Of a stretch of DNA of 64,000 nucleotides, positions 54,635 to 63,534 are shown in pieces (position 1 is the first letter of the stretch; each line of letters begins with the position of its first letter). This stretch comes from Arenibacter sp. ARW7G5Y1 (GTDB taxonomy: Bacteria; Bacteroidota; Bacteroidia; Flavobacteriales; Flavobacteriaceae): NCBI RefSeq assembly GCF_003201775.1, contig NZ_QJJZ01000001.1:691233-755232 (forward strand). Reading direction: 5' to 3'. The notes beneath the pieces were generated by a model. The model did no database searches and had not been told where the DNA came from. It saw only the letters and a list, made by a program, of their open reading frames with translations. The position numbers and the translations under genes are program-made.

Positions 54635-57052
54635 ATGTACACACTATTCCTAAAAATCGCGACAAGGTATTTGCTTAAGAACAAGTTGTATTCCTTTATC
54701 AACATCTTTGGCTTGGCCATTGGATTGGCATCCTTTGTTTTAATTATGATATACGTGAACCATGAGCGGAGTTATGACACTTTTGAGGGCTCTGAAAATG
54801 TATATCGGGTGTATATGGATTATTTGGAAGGGGAAGAGTGGGTTCCTGGAGATGCCAATGCCTACATTGTAAGTGGCCCTACCTTACAGGAGAAATTCCC
54901 GGAAATTAAGGATTTTGTGCGGCTTCGTCGCATGAAAGGAGTGGTTTTGATGCGCGACAAGGATATTTTTGACAACAACACTGGGTCTTTGGCAGATAGC
55001 AGTTATTTCGACATTTTTGATCGCACTTTGGAAAAGGGTGATATTAAAACGGCATTGAAAGAACCGTATTCAATGGTGCTGTCCACTTCTCTGGCACATA
55101 AGATTTTTGGTTCGGAAGACCCTTTGGGAAAAACCCTGAAAATAGGAGGTGACGAAAATTCTTTATTTACAGTATCTGGGGTTTTGAAAAACAGTTTACA
55201 AAACACCCACATTGATAACGATTTTCTGGTCACGTTCAACACCTTCTATACTTGGAAGGAATTTGAACGCGATTGGAAGTATACCTGGAATCAAAACGAA
55301 TATTTTACGTATATAAAAGTGGACAAAAATGCTGATATACCAAGGCTCAATCAAAAGGTCATGGCTTTTGAACCTAAAGGTTTATTGAACGAAAGGCATC
55401 ATTTGGAACCATTGGAAGATATTCATTTGCATTCCAATAAGCCGTATGAGGCGGACACTAATGGTAGTGCCAATAGTATTAGGCTTTTGGCCATAATCGC
55501 ATTTATAACCATTCTATTATCGTGGATTAACTATGTGAACCTTTCCACCAGCAAATCTATGGAACGGGCCAAAGAAATAGGTATACGGAAAGTAGTAGGT
55601 GCCAAACGGCCACAATTGATAATGCAGTCCCTTTTTGAATCAAGCATACTTAATTTCATTGCCATCTTGTTGGCGATGGCTGCAGCCTATCTAATGTTAC
55701 CTGCTTTTAATAAGTTCGTTGGGTCTAATTTCGAGCTGGACAATACCCAATTAAAAGTCCTATTGCCTTATTTCGGTTTTATTTTCCTAGGAGCCGTTTT
55801 GTCTGCCTTCTATCCTGCGTTTGTGTTGAGCAAGTACAAATCAGTGACCGTGTTAAAAGGAAAATTACAGACTTCCAACACAGGCCTCAACCTACGAAAA
55901 GGCCTGATTATTGGTCAGTTTTTTGCCACAATAACGCTATTGACAGGTGCTTTCGTGGCTAATAAGCAAATTCGTTTTCTTCAAAATAGGCCGATTGGCA
56001 CAGAACTTCACAATTTGGTAGCATTAAACGGTCAAGTATTGAACAGGGAACATGATTCCCTTTTAAAACGGGATTTTAGTAGCTTGATGGACGAACTTAA
56101 AAAAAGCCCGTTCGTTAAGAATGTGGCATTGGCTCAGACGTATCCAGGTGATGATTTTTCAAATTTGAATTCGAGTTTAGGCCTTGTTTTTCCTGATGGA
56201 AGAACGGATGATAAGCGGGTGTGGTATAACTACACGGTGCAGCCAAGCTACTTTGATGTAATGGGTATGGAATTTGTGGCAGGAAAAGCCTTTCCCCAAA
56301 CAGCTATGGAATGGAGCCATAATATTGTCATCAATGAAAAATTGGCCCGGTTCATGGGCGTTTCCGATATGCAAAACCTTATAGGTAAAACGATAAAATT
56401 TTGGGATCAAGATTGGACCATATCGGGAGTGGTTAAGGATTACCATCATTTTGGACTGAAATCTCCCATTGCGCCAATGATAATTACGCATAACAAGAGC
56501 ATTGGAAATATTTTGGTAAAGTTTGATGAAAGGGTTGCTACATTGGCAAATACGAACGTTGCCCTGGAGGATTTAAAAGAAATTTGGTATCAAGTTTTTC
56601 CAGAGAGCACGTACAATTACATTTTTTTGGATCAGAATTTTCAAAGGCAATATATAGAGGAAAGAAAGTTTGCCAGGGCCTTTCAGATTTTCACAATTTT
56701 GGCGATTCTCATTGCATCTATGGGCCTCTTCGGGCTTACCACCTATACTGTTTTACAACGTAAAAAGGAAATTGGGATTAGGAAAGTCAATGGAGCCAAG
56801 ATTGGGCAAATCCTATCGCTTCTCAATAAAGATTTCGTAAAATGGATAGGGCTTTCTTTTGTAATGGCCGTACCAATTTCATGGTATGCGATGAATATAT
56901 GGCTAGACGGTTTTGCCTATAAAACCACAATGAGTTGGTGGATTTTTGCCTTGGCAGGGATTGTGGCTTTATTAATTGCCTTGCTAACCGTGAGTTGGCA
57001 GAGTTTTAGGGCAGCAGTGGCAAATCCTGTGGAATCTTTGAGGGATGAATGA
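54635..57052 (+). CDS. FtsX/MacB-type ABC permease 7 of 7
   Basis: An 805-residue paralogue and the last of the array. The N-terminus MYTLFLKIATRYLLKNK departs from the common KIAWR start. FtsX core 1 is RAKEIGIRKVVGA (about 311), core 2 is RKKEIGIRKVNGAK (709) with VNGAK where the others have VLGAS/T, and the C-terminus is NPVESLRDE. It follows permease 6 after 19 bp and precedes the second ATPase by 98 bp, so it may pair preferentially with that ATPase. Confidence 0.92.
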   Translation: MYTLFLKIATRYLLKNKLYSFINIFGLAIGLASFVLIMIYVNHERSYDTFEGSENVYRVYMDYLEGEEWVPGDANAYIVSGPTLQEKFPEIKDFVRLRRMKGVVLMRDKDIFDNNTGSLADSSYFDIFDRTLEKGDIKTALKEPYSMVLSTSLAHKIFGSEDPLGKTLKIGGDENSLFTVSGVLKNSLQNTHIDNDFLVTFNTFYTWKEFERDWKYTWNQNEYFTYIKVDKNADIPRLNQKVMAFEPKGLLNERHHLEPLEDIHLHSNKPYEADTNGSANSIRLLAIIAFITILLSWINYVNLSTSKSMERAKEIGIRKVVGAKRPQLIMQSLFESSILNFIAILLAMAAAYLMLPAFNKFVGSNFELDNTQLKVLLPYFGFIFLGAVLSAFYPAFVLSKYKSVTVLKGKLQTSNTGLNLRKGLIIGQFFATITLLTGAFVANKQIRFLQNRPIGTELHNLVALNGQVLNREHDSLLKRDFSSLMDELKKSPFVKNVALAQTYPGDDFSNLNSSLGLVFPDGRTDDKRVWYNYTVQPSYFDVMGMEFVAGKAFPQTAMEWSHNIVINEKLARFMGVSDMQNLIGKTIKFWDQDWTISGVVKDYHHFGLKSPIAPMIITHNKSIGNILVKFDERVATLANTNVALEDLKEIWYQVFPESTYNYIFLDQNFQRQYIEERKFARAFQIFTILAILIASMGLFGLTTYTVLQRKKEIGIRKVNGAKIGQILSLLNKDFVKWIGLSFVMAVPISWYAMNIWLDGFAYKTTMSWWIFALAGIVALLIALLTVSWQSFRAAVANPVESLRDE

Positions 57053-57150
57053 ACAATAACAAATATTTATGGTCGTGAAAAGACGTTTTTAAATATGTAA
57101 ATGAAAAACTAGTAACTTCTAAATATAATTAGGGACTTAAAACTTAAATT

Positions 57151-57813
57151 ATGCTACTACAATTAAACAACATTTTTAAATGGGTAAACTCAGGAGGGCA
57201 ACGTGTCTTCCTCCTAAAGGATATCAACCTTACTGTGGAAGAAGGAGAGTTTATTTCCATTATGGGACCCTCCGGTTCCGGCAAATCCACATTGCTCAAT
57301 GTTATTGGCATGTTGGATAGTTTTGATGAAGGGGAATACAGTTTTTTGGACGAGCCCGTTCACACCCTAAAAGAAAAACACCGCGCCAATTTGTACAAAC
57401 AATATATAGGCTTTGTCTTTCAGTCCTATCATTTATTGGACGACCTTACCGTTCAGGAAAATCTGGAAATGCCCTTGCTCTATAAAAAACTGGGGAGTTC
57501 CGAACGAAAATCCTTGGTGGCGGATACCCTGGACCGATTTAATATAGTAGGAAAGAAAGACTTGTTTCCGGCACAGTTAAGTGGAGGCCAACAACAGTTG
57601 GTAGGGGTTGCGAGGGCGTTGATTTCCTCTCCAAAACTTATCCTGGCCGATGAACCAACCGGAAATTTAAACTCTAAACAGGGGGAGGAGATTATGGAGC
57701 TTTTTAAGCAATTGAATGAAGAAGGGGTTACCATAATTCAAGTAACGCACTCTGAAAAAAATGCTACCTACGGTTCACGTATTATCAATCTTTTGGATGG
57801 GAGGAAAATATAG
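57151..57813 (+). CDS. ABC transporter ATPase, MacB/LolD type (second, variant motifs)
   Basis: A 220-residue ATPase related to the one at 38051. Walker A is GPSGSGKST (39-47), with GFVFQSYHLLDDLTV and the H-loop QVTHSEKN. Two positions differ from the usual form. After the signature LSGGQQQ the normal Arg is Leu (LVGVARAL), and the D-loop reads GNLNSK where the first ATPase has GNLDSK. Walker B (LILADEPT) is intact, so ATP binding and perhaps slower hydrolysis are expected. It closes the permease array. Whether it replaces the first ATPase or forms a heterodimer with it cannot be told. Confidence 0.93.
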   Translation: MLLQLNNIFKWVNSGGQRVFLLKDINLTVEEGEFISIMGPSGSGKSTLLNVIGMLDSFDEGEYSFLDEPVHTLKEKHRANLYKQYIGFVFQSYHLLDDLTVQENLEMPLLYKKLGSSERKSLVADTLDRFNIVGKKDLFPAQLSGGQQQLVGVARALISSPKLILADEPTGNLNSKQGEEIMELFKQLNEEGVTIIQVTHSEKNATYGSRIINLLDGRKI

Positions 57814-57951
57814 GTTTTAGAAGTTTATATTTTAATGGGGGTCTACATTATGGAAATAATTGTAATTTTTCCAGACGGCATTAATTATTTGGTATCATAA
57901 CTACCAACTAATGTTTTGTGTACTTTTAGGTATTCCATTGGTGAGTTGAAT

Positions 57952-59172
57952 ATGAAAAATTATTGGCAGTATCTTATAGGTTTTTTGATGGTGCTACTGA
58001 TCTATGGGATTCATATGCTCCCCGTATCGGATAGTATGTTGAATGAAAACAACACCAAACTATCCCATGTTTTTCTGGCTTCCCAAATTAGATATCATCA
58101 GGAATTTGCACCCTTCGCGAGGCGGCCATTAACATCCTTGTTGGTCGAAGGTTCTTCCGGTATTTTTGGGGTGACCTTGGGGGAGTCTTTTGTTCTAGTG
58201 AACTTGTTATTGTTATGGATTAGTGGCATATTGATCTTTACCCTATCATTAAGACTTAAAGCATCAAAGGGTCAGGCAATGTTTAATCTTGTGGCATATT
58301 ATCTAAGCTTTTCAATACTATTCGCTTTTTTTCCTCCAGTGTTCAGTTATGATGAGCCACTTCAATATTGCTTAATTTTGCTCAGTATCCTTGCTTTGAT
58401 CAAGGAAAATTGGAAATATTATGTTCCATTATTTTTAATGGCAACCATAGCTAGGGAAAGTACTGTTTTTCTTTGGCCAGGGTTGGTCGTTATCTTTGCC
58501 GGTCTAAGTCTGAAGTCCAAGAATTTATGGTCTGCCACTGTCAAAAAGAAATTGTTCCTTCTTTTTCTACCGCTTCCTTTATACGGTATTTATTTGGGGA
58601 TATTTATATGGGCAACCGGCATTTGGAAGGAAACTTCGGAGTTGGTTGCCAATAGGCTTGGTTGTTACTTTCAGAACTTTGGAACTTTTGCCAGTTCAGT
58701 TGAAACCTTAGTGTCTTTTTTCTTGGTTTTGGGTCCAGGTCTTTATTTTCTTTATATGTCCATAAAGCCCAAGACTTATACCATTTTGGAAAAAAAATAC
58801 ATCTTGGCCTTTCTACTTGCCTTAGTGATAAATACTCCTATTGTAATGACTGCTACTTTGGCTAGGGAAGCTAGATTATTTGCATTGCCTCTTTTTTTTA
58901 TATGGCCTTTGGCCGGACAATTGTTCGGAAAGGAATTAAGGCTTTTATTGATGCCCAGCTTGTATCTGGATGGCCTTAAGAACTGGCGATGTAGTTTGGC
59001 GGTGTTGGCTTTGTGGCTAATCAGTTATTTGATTGCGTTTAGATTGTACGTTCCCAGTTTTCCTTCCCAGGACAACTTTTTTAATGAATATCTCTTTGTG
59101 CTTCTGTTGATCATGTCCCTGCACTTTGTGCTTAAGAACTTTTTGAAAAAAAATAACAAGGCTTTACTTTAG
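57952..59172 (+). CDS. Polytopic membrane protein of unknown function
   Basis: A 406-residue inner-membrane protein, started at the ATG at 57952 (MKNYWQYLIGFLMVLLIYG); a TTG twelve codons upstream is less likely. About ten membrane segments are visible. The first extracytoplasmic loop contains RYHQEFAPFARRPLTS, and a later segment has ATIARESTVFLWPG. The overall layout recalls GT-C-type glycosyltransferases or other polyprenol-using envelope enzymes, but I do not recognise a diagnostic motif. It lies 138 bp behind the second ATPase in the same direction, and a link to the efflux array is not shown. Confidence 0.75.
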   Translation: MKNYWQYLIGFLMVLLIYGIHMLPVSDSMLNENNTKLSHVFLASQIRYHQEFAPFARRPLTSLLVEGSSGIFGVTLGESFVLVNLLLLWISGILIFTLSLRLKASKGQAMFNLVAYYLSFSILFAFFPPVFSYDEPLQYCLILLSILALIKENWKYYVPLFLMATIARESTVFLWPGLVVIFAGLSLKSKNLWSATVKKKLFLLFLPLPLYGIYLGIFIWATGIWKETSELVANRLGCYFQNFGTFASSVETLVSFFLVLGPGLYFLYMSIKPKTYTILEKKYILAFLLALVINTPIVMTATLAREARLFALPLFFIWPLAGQLFGKELRLLLMPSLYLDGLKNWRCSLAVLALWLISYLIAFRLYVPSFPSQDNFFNEYLFVLLLIMSLHFVLKNFLKKNNKALL

Positions 59173-59684
59173 TAATTCTATGTACTGCAGCATTTATAAC
59201 TAAATTGGGAAAGCCACTTTTCGTTTATTTGGCCATGGGCAGGTCTACTATTACAATAAATTTATGGTGCTTTAAAATTTGAAGGATATACTTATATTAT
59301 GTATGTTTGGAACAGAACCAATAAGGTGTAATTTGCACTGATATTGTTGAATGAAACAGTATTTTTTGATTCATTATGGAAGGCCATAACTTTAATACAA
59401 TAGAAAAATACCACTTTGGTCAAGACCAAGGTGTTATAAGGTTATTAGGATATTTTGCCCAACAATATCCTCTCAATCATTTGATTAGAAAATCGAAAAT
59501 CATCTTCCCGAATATTTAGGCACCCGCAAGTGTGCTTAAAACAATCCTATAAACCTTACGCCCATTTTTTTGGTAACAATGGTTGTTTATCTTGTAGTTG
59601 CCATGACTCGTAGGTAATGGTTTTAGTGCCCTAGGATTGCCGTTTTATATTTTTTTTATTTATTAATTATTTAAAATTATTATC
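59173..59684. other. 512-bp region with hairpins, no clear gene
   Basis: AT-rich sequence with two noticeable inverted repeats: CACTTTGGTC-AA-GACCAAGGTG (59412-59433) and GGATATT-N9-AATATCC (59448-59470). A 47-codon frame (59376-59519) crosses both. The rest shows no feature that I can name. A structured leader of the following mini-gene or a small RNA is possible. Confidence 0.4.
59376..59519 (+). CDS. Possible 47-residue small ORF, doubtful
   Basis: The ATG at 59376 opens a 47-codon frame (MEGHNFNTIEKYHFGQDQG at the start, KSKIIFPNI at the end). The composition is protein-like, but there is no Shine-Dalgarno sequence and no recognised family, and two hairpins lie inside the frame, which speaks for an RNA element instead. 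It is listed only because the region is otherwise empty. Confidence 0.2.
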   Translation: MEGHNFNTIEKYHFGQDQGVIRLLGYFAQQYPLNHLIRKSKIIFPNI

Positions 59685-59792
59685 ATGGCTAGAGGGAAGA
59701 AATTAAAAGCCCCAAAAGTGGATTTAAAGACAAAGAAACAGGAGAAAATCAAGCAAAAACTGGAAGCTAAGCAGACAAGAAAGCGCAAATGA
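59685..59792 (+). CDS. Highly basic 35-residue mini-protein
   Basis: A short frame encodes MARGKKLKAPKVDLKTKKQE and then 15 more residues ending KQTRKRK, with 14 Lys and three Arg in 35 residues and no Cys, Trp or Tyr. It is predicted to be a single charged helix. An AT-rich tract lies just upstream, and a hairpin terminator follows about 65 bp downstream (59860), so it looks like an independent transcription unit. The strong charge suggests binding to RNA, ribosome or DNA; this is inference. I do not recognise a named family. Confidence 0.6.
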   Translation: MARGKKLKAPKVDLKTKKQEKIKQKLEAKQTRKRK

Positions 59793-59859
59793 TGCGGCTT
59801 GGTTAAGTTGTAATATTTCTGTTAATTCAGTATTACTTGGTTCATAAAGAAGATGAACA

Positions 59860-59897
59860 AACCCCCTTTGAGAACTATTTCATTGGGGGTTATTATT
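59860..59897 (+). terminator. Hairpin terminator after the basic mini-gene
   Basis: AACCCCC and GGGGGTT pair across an 18-nt loop and are followed by ATTATTT. The stem is GC-rich, though the T tract is weak. It could also serve the minus-strand GGCT-like gene only as a downstream barrier. Confidence 0.6.
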
Positions 59898-59955
59898 TAA
59901 TATGATAAGATAACGATTATCTATTCAGCGTATTGGACATGTCCTTATGTATAAA

Positions 59956-60579
59956 CTATTCCCGCATCTTCTTTGGTATTACGGTAGCCACCAATGTGGG
60001 GTCGGGAGGTATGGTGGAATGGTCAAATTCCCTTCTGTGCATAATTCCCATAGTATCATAGGTAGCCAATACTAGATCTAAATAACCTTTTTCCACGATG
60101 CTTTTGTCCCTGTCCATTTCCGGATCGAACTCATATGCCGGCAGTGCCTTGTAGGCATATATTATACCATTTATAAAATTGTATTCCTCAACTCGATCCG
60201 TGACATCAATTCTGCTGTACCCCAATTCAAATTCATCGAACAATGCCAATTCTTCCGGGGTTACGAAATACAAAGTGCAGTTTAACCGTATATCCTTATT
60301 CTCAATAATATTTAAAAAAATGGACTTTTCGTAAGCTATGGTGCTGCTATTTTCAAAAGAATTGGATTCATAGTTTATATATTCTGCAGGAAAATTCGGG
60401 TCGTTATTGGGGGCTACAAAATTCCAGGCCCGCTGCAGACATTTTAGATGAACCAAATAGATGGAATCTTGGTATTTTTTGCCTAGTACTTCCTCAACAC
60501 TCTTTAGGGAGGATAACATTCCATAGCCTATCATTCCCACTTTCCCCTCTGGAATTTTTATAGTGGATTTTTTATTCAT
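59956..60579 (-). CDS. Gamma-glutamylcyclotransferase-like (GGCT fold) protein
   Basis: A 207-residue cytoplasmic protein. MIGYGMLSSLKSVEEVLG near the N-terminus corresponds to the YGSL substrate-binding loop of GGCT-like enzymes, and LALFDEFELGYSRIDVTD matches the segment that carries the catalytic Glu and the conserved Y/R. In the family this fold releases 5-oxoproline from gamma-glutamyl compounds. The YGSL loop is altered (YGML), and the region between is longer than in typical members, so activity is uncertain. It is oriented like the SRPBCC, VOC and decarboxylase genes that lie upstream of it on the minus strand, but the gaps are wide. Confidence 0.55.
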   Translation of the reverse strand: MNKKSTIKIPEGKVGMIGYGMLSSLKSVEEVLGKKYQDSIYLVHLKCLQRAWNFVAPNNDPNFPAEYINYESNSFENSSTIAYEKSIFLNIIENKDIRLNCTLYFVTPEELALFDEFELGYSRIDVTDRVEEYNFINGIIYAYKALPAYEFDPEMDRDKSIVEKGYLDLVLATYDTMGIMHRREFDHSTIPPDPTLVATVIPKKMRE

Positions 60580-60729
60580 ATTGTTTTAATATAATGAATT
60601 GTGCACAAGTGTATTGTGTAGAAATTATGAGGGACTCCAACGTCATTCGAAATCCTGTTCCGATTTGATAAACTAGGTGGCCATTGGGCTCAAATTTATC
60701 GAATTTTGGCAATGTTATAATGGTTGTTC

Positions 60730-61185
60730 TTAAAATATTTCTTCCAAAGCGTTGGTTCTATACTCAAATATCTCCTGTAGCTTTCCTTTTATAATTAGTT
60801 CATTGGCGATACTTCCCAAAAAACCTAGAGGTGGTTGGTAGCTCACAATATCGGTCATTAAGGTCCCGTTGGTAATGGGTTTGACAATATGTTGATGGTG
60901 CCAAATCCTATAGGGCCCTACCCGCTGCTCGTCTACGAAATAGCTATTTTTCTTTAAATGGGTAATTTCAGTTACCCAGGTGGTTTTAATGCCAAGCAAA
61001 GGTGAAACTTTATAGCTAATGATCATCCCTTCGTACATTTGGGAGGGAATATCTTCTGAAGTAATATCAAACCCCATATAATCCGGTGTAATTAGCTTTA
61101 AATTGCTAGGGTCTGAAATAAATTTCCATATTTCATCGACTGAGGTTTTTATTTCCTGTGTTCTCTTAAATTGATAAAACCCCAT
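60730..61185 (-). CDS. SRPBCC family protein
   Basis: A 151-residue soluble protein of the SRPBCC (START/Bet v 1-like) superfamily. The start is typical: FKRTQEIKTSVDEIWKFISD, followed by PSNLKLITPDYMGFDI, as in the cyclase/dehydrase-like or ligand-binding SRPBCC group. The HHQHIVKPITNGTLMTDIVS strand and the C-terminal long helix (ELIIKGKLQEIFEYRTNALE) complete the fold. Such proteins bind hydrophobic ligands in a central cavity. The ligand and partner are unknown. Confidence 0.85.
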   Translation of the reverse strand: MGFYQFKRTQEIKTSVDEIWKFISDPSNLKLITPDYMGFDITSEDIPSQMYEGMIISYKVSPLLGIKTTWVTEITHLKKNSYFVDEQRVGPYRIWHHQHIVKPITNGTLMTDIVSYQPPLGFLGSIANELIIKGKLQEIFEYRTNALEEIF

Positions 61186-61304
61186 AGATTGAAATGTTAG
61201 GTTAAAAATTGATTTTTAGAGTGGTGTTTATTTTAATATACGAAATACTATGTATAACGGTATTTGTCCAAGGTATAATTATTAATTATATATGAGGATG
61301 AATT

Positions 61305-61491
61305 TTTATTAGTGAAACTCAATTTTGAGAAGTCGGTAAGACGCACTTAAAATTGCAAGTTGAACTAATCCCGCCTTTTTTGGCGGGATCTAGGTTCAAT
61401 ACCTCGACCCTAGGGTCGATTCCTATTATTGGGTTCAGGGCCTGTCTGCCGACAAAGGCAGGCCTGCCTTGAGGTTTAATACCTTTTATTT
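61305..61491. repeat. Dispersed intergenic repeat, copy B (abuts VOC stop codon)
   Basis: The second copy of the element at 11105-11232, in the same orientation and again running into the stop codon of a minus-strand gene. The shared parts flank an extra insert of about 58 bp (roughly 61411-61468), which includes a small hairpin, CTGCC-GACAAA-GGCAG. The GC hairpin ATCCCGCC/GGCGGGAT is conserved, with one base change in its loop. Confidence 0.8.
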
Positions 61492-61839
61492 TACTTGATC
61501 CGACCAAACAGCAAGTTCATTGCCGGAAGGGTCTTTAAACTGGAATCTGCGTCCACCGGGAAAGGAAAATATATCTTTGGAAATTTCGCCCCCACTTTTC
61601 TCTATTACATTTTTTATTGCGTTTAGATCGCGGTGATATAAAATTACCAACACCCCATTTGTTATCGGTTCCTCGGTCTTTTCAAAGCCTCCTTCCAATC
61701 CACTATTGGAAAAAGCAATATAGGTGGGGCCATAGTCGGTAAAGCTCCAATTAAAGGAGGATTTATAGAACTTCTTAATTTCTTCCAAGTCTTTAGCCTT
61801 AAATTCTACATAGTTGATGTGGCTGTCTTTAGCTGTCAT
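61486..61839 (-). CDS. VOC family protein (glyoxalase/bleomycin-resistance fold)
   Basis: A 117-residue protein with the paired beta-alpha-beta-beta-beta modules of the vicinal oxygen chelate superfamily. INYVEFKAKDLEEIKKFYKS opens the first module, and VLVILYHRDLNAIKNVIEKS and FPGGRRFQFKDPSGNELAVW form the second. The FxDPxGNxLxVW ending is diagnostic and supplies one metal ligand (Glu). Substrates in this family range from methylglyoxal adducts to antibiotics; none can be named here. The stop codon is part of a dispersed repeat. Confidence 0.9.
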   Translation of the reverse strand: MTAKDSHINYVEFKAKDLEEIKKFYKSSFNWSFTDYGPTYIAFSNSGLEGGFEKTEEPITNGVLVILYHRDLNAIKNVIEKSGGEISKDIFSFPGGRRFQFKDPSGNELAVWSDQVK

Positions 61840-61941
61840 TTAGCAAGTTTTTTTATGCAGATTGAATGCGGGTTTAATTTGGTTCGTTATAATTTGATGC
61901 AATGGGGTAGGGATATAAACCCATTGATTCTCGGTTTCAAC

Positions 61942-63432
61942 TTATTTGGTCCTTAGTTTTTGATGCATTCTTTTTCCTTCCCTAACTATTATTTCAATGA
62001 TTTCCTCAATATCTTTTTTAGAGGTCCTAAAGTTGACGATACATCCCCTTAGGCAGTATTTATGATGTACTATGGCATTTGATAGGAAAACCTTGCCGGC
62101 CTGTTGTAGCTCATCCAAGAGAGCTTCATTCAAGGTGTTTAAATAGGTTTCGTTCTTATCGGTTTTGTCACCATAACCCTCTGGAACATACCTCAAGGTA
62201 GTTATGCTCAAGCTTTGGGTGATAGCTTCCAATTCGGAATGATTTTCAGCCAATAGGAACAGTAGTTTGGATAATTCCATATCTTCCCTGATGGTTTTCA
62301 AATAACCATTTCTACCTATCTGCCTTAAGGCCATCCATACTTTAAGAGCTCTAAATCCACGTGAATTCTGTAGGCCATATTCGTAAAAATTCAAAGCTGG
62401 CCCATGATCATTTTTACTAAAATTATAATATTCGGGGTGGGAACTATAGGTGTCTGTAAGGTGTTTGGGGTTCTTTACCAACGTACATCCTGCTTCCAAC
62501 GGGCTATAGAGCCATTTGTGCGGATCTAGTGCAATGGAATCTGCCTCTTTAATTCCCATGAACATTTGCTTTAATTCTGGATCAATAGCAGCAGGTATAC
62601 CATAGGCCCCATCTATATGGAACCATAGATCATAGGTCTTGCATATGGATGCAATGCCATTTAAATTGTCTACAGTTCCCGTACTCACATCGCCGGCCGT
62701 TCCAACCACCATAAATGGTTGATGACCTTCATCCAGATCATTTTTTATGGCTTGTTCCAAGAGCATATTATCCATTTTGTTTGTAGAGTCCGTTGGGATC
62801 CACCTGGTGGATTTAGACCCGTGACCAAAAAGAATGGCGGCCTTTTCTACCCAGGTATGGGTAGTTTTTGAACAATAGATCAGCAGCTTTTTTGAAGTGG
62901 AGCTAAGTCCGTCTTCCTTAATGGTTTTTGGGGCCTTAGCGGTACGCGCTGCTAAAAAAGCAGTGAAATTGGCCATATTGCCACCACTTACCAATATTCC
63001 ACCATAGTCTGGGGAGACCCCAATAAATTCTGCCAGCCATTGTACGGTTTGCTTTTCTATTTCTGTCGCCATGGGGCTCAGTATATGTGCGCCCACATTA
63101 GAGTTTACCGAAGCAGCCAATAAATCGGCAAGCATGCCAATAGGGGCAGGGGATGAGGTAATGTAGCCCATGAATTTTGGATGACCGTTGAGTAGGGAAT
63201 GGTCCATCAACAGTGCTGCTGCATTCGAAACAATATCTTCCGTTGGACTTCCATTCTCGGGGAGGGATGATCTTCCTAATATTTTTTGCAATTCTTGTGA
63301 CCCTTCCCCCGGGGTAACCGGTTTTTCATCTATTGTGTCCAAGAATTCGGCTATCTTATCTATTAACTGATAACCGATTGTTTTAAACTGTTCTTTGTTT
63401 ATTTCCAATGATGTATTTCGTTTATCGGTCAT
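61942..63432 (-). CDS. PLP-dependent amino-acid decarboxylase (group II, aromatic type)
   Basis: A 496-residue cytoplasmic enzyme of the group II decarboxylase family (aromatic L-amino-acid, glutamate and related decarboxylases). I use the ATG at 63432; a TTG three codons upstream is in frame. Signatures are NGHPKFMGYITSSPAPIGML, GGILVSGGNMANFTAF, WFHIDGAYGIPA (PLP-binding Asp) and SIALDPHKWLYSPLEAGC, with K306 forming the Schiff base. It removes CO2 from an amino acid to give an amine. Overall features are closest to the aromatic (DOPA/tryptophan) decarboxylase group, but the substrate is not fixed by the motifs. Confidence 0.92.
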   Translation of the reverse strand: MTDKRNTSLEINKEQFKTIGYQLIDKIAEFLDTIDEKPVTPGEGSQELQKILGRSSLPENGSPTEDIVSNAAALLMDHSLLNGHPKFMGYITSSPAPIGMLADLLAASVNSNVGAHILSPMATEIEKQTVQWLAEFIGVSPDYGGILVSGGNMANFTAFLAARTAKAPKTIKEDGLSSTSKKLLIYCSKTTHTWVEKAAILFGHGSKSTRWIPTDSTNKMDNMLLEQAIKNDLDEGHQPFMVVGTAGDVSTGTVDNLNGIASICKTYDLWFHIDGAYGIPAAIDPELKQMFMGIKEADSIALDPHKWLYSPLEAGCTLVKNPKHLTDTYSSHPEYYNFSKNDHGPALNFYEYGLQNSRGFRALKVWMALRQIGRNGYLKTIREDMELSKLLFLLAENHSELEAITQSLSITTLRYVPEGYGDKTDKNETYLNTLNEALLDELQQAGKVFLSNAIVHHKYCLRGCIVNFRTSKKDIEEIIEIIVREGKRMHQKLRTK

Positions 63433-63534
63433 TTCCTTCAATAATTTTATTGTTAGTCGACTCTATCTTTATAGTTGATGTAGTATTATTTTGTACGCTA
63501 TTCCTTTAAAATGTTCTGTAGTGGCCCTTTTGGG

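Noticed and set aside
59173-59375. Hidden gene between the membrane protein and the mini-gene
   Set aside because: No frame longer than a few tens of codons with a start and protein-like composition was found on either strand.
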